Shown: positions 6,878 to 7,160 of the stretch, piece after piece
Layout: each line of letters starts with the position of its first letter
Numbering within the stretch: the stretch's first letter is position 1
Origin: an uncultured Clostridia bacterium
GTDB lineage: Bacteria; Bacillota; Clostridia; Oscillospirales; CAG-272
DNA length: 7,160 bases
Direction: 5' to 3'
NCBI GenBank assembly: GCA_946055715.1
Contig: CAMGGT010000042.1
Coordinates: 1-7,160 of the forward strand
Position numbers and translations under genes: made by a program
The notes under the pieces: generated by a model
What the model was told of the DNA's origin: nothing
Databases searched by the model: none
Seen by the model: only the letters and a program-made list of their open reading frames with translations

Positions 6878-7160
6878 CCTTTGCGCCGACATCGGCTATA
6901 AAAGCATCAATCACATCGGAGAACAGCTCTGCGGCGACCATGTGGACATCGTCGAACAGGGCGAAAACTCCACGGTCATCGTGCTGGCCGACGGCCTTGG
7001 CAGCGGAGTAAAGGCCAGCATCCTCTCCACCCTCACCTCCAAGATCATCTCCACCATGATGGCCGAGGGGCTGACGCTGACCGACTGTGTGGAGACCATC
7101 GCCCAGACCCTGCCCATCTGCTCTGTGCGGGGGGTGGCCTACTCTACCTTTACCATCCTG
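6870..7160 (+). CDS. SpoIIE/PP2C-type protein serine phosphatase, N-terminal part
   Basis: The frame opens at an ATG overlapping the hydrogenase stop and stays open for 97 codons to the window edge, so the gene is cut there. The visible part matches the start of a SpoIIE/PP2C-like catalytic domain: CGD (residues 21-23) with the first metal-binding aspartate, then VIVLADGLGSGVKAS (36-50) with the second (Asp41) in the DGxGSG motif, followed by the expected long helix. Such phosphatases remove phosphate from serine or threonine of partner proteins, often anti-sigma antagonists. There is no N-terminal sensor domain, so its input must come from a partner; the adjacent PAS hydrogenase is the obvious candidate. 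Phosphatases of this kind are a known neighbour of clostridial sensory hydrogenases. The remaining domains cannot be seen. Confidence 0.85.
   Translation, partial: MNDLCADIGYKSINHIGEQLCGDHVDIVEQGENSTVIVLADGLGSGVKASILSTLTSKIISTMMAEGLTLTDCVETIAQTLPICSVRGVAYSTFTIL

Noticed and set aside
5123..6892. A 589-codon open frame on the minus strand opposite the hydrogenase gene
   Set aside because: Same cause: it runs antisense across the full hydrogenase with no domain signature, while the + frame has all cluster motifs.
1..7160. CRISPR arrays, tRNA or rRNA genes, insertion sequences
   Set aside because: None was seen: there are no regularly spaced long direct repeats, no transposase-like frame and no RNA gene signature, and the genes fill nearly the whole window.

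Overview
The window looks like a moderately GC-rich chromosome segment of an anaerobic, fermentative Firmicute of class Clostridia, probably an Oscillospiraceae/Ruminococcaceae-type gut anaerobe. This rests on strong AGGAGG ribosome binding sites, a Rex repressor, a bifunctional AdhE and a sensory-type [FeFe] hydrogenase next to a SpoIIE-type phosphatase. The genus cannot be fixed from the sequence. All credible genes lie on the + strand.

Layout. Bases 1-366 are the 3' end of a YfcE/MJ0936-type metallophosphodiesterase, closed by a strong hairpin terminator (375-433). A 203-base intergenic region (367-569) then carries that terminator, a sigma-A-like promoter (499-527), three near-repeats around it that may be an operator, and the rex ribosome binding site. 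From 570 to the end of the window runs one tightly packed gene string with no visible internal terminator: rex (570-1181), adhE (1197-3914), an APH/choline-kinase-like small kinase (3927-4676), two tandem thioredoxin-fold [2Fe-2S] ferredoxins (4689-4928 and 4930-5199), a PAS-containing HydS-like [FeFe] hydrogenase (5201-6877) and the start of a SpoIIE/PP2C-type phosphatase (6870 to beyond 7160). Gaps are 15, 12, 12, 1 and 1 bases, followed by an 8-base overlap.

How the genes may work together. Rex senses NADH/NAD+ and AdhE consumes two NADH per acetyl-CoA to make ethanol, so the front of the operon is a self-regulated NADH-disposal module. The rear looks like an H2/redox signalling module: electron-carrying small ferredoxins, a hydrogenase whose active-site surroundings are altered as in putative sensory enzymes and which carries a PAS domain and a C-terminal helix, and a phosphatase that could be the output. 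The small kinase sits between the two halves. Having both redox inputs (NADH through Rex, H2 through HydS) in one transcription unit with the ethanol enzyme is the most interesting point here. Each family is known; the combined circuit is inference.
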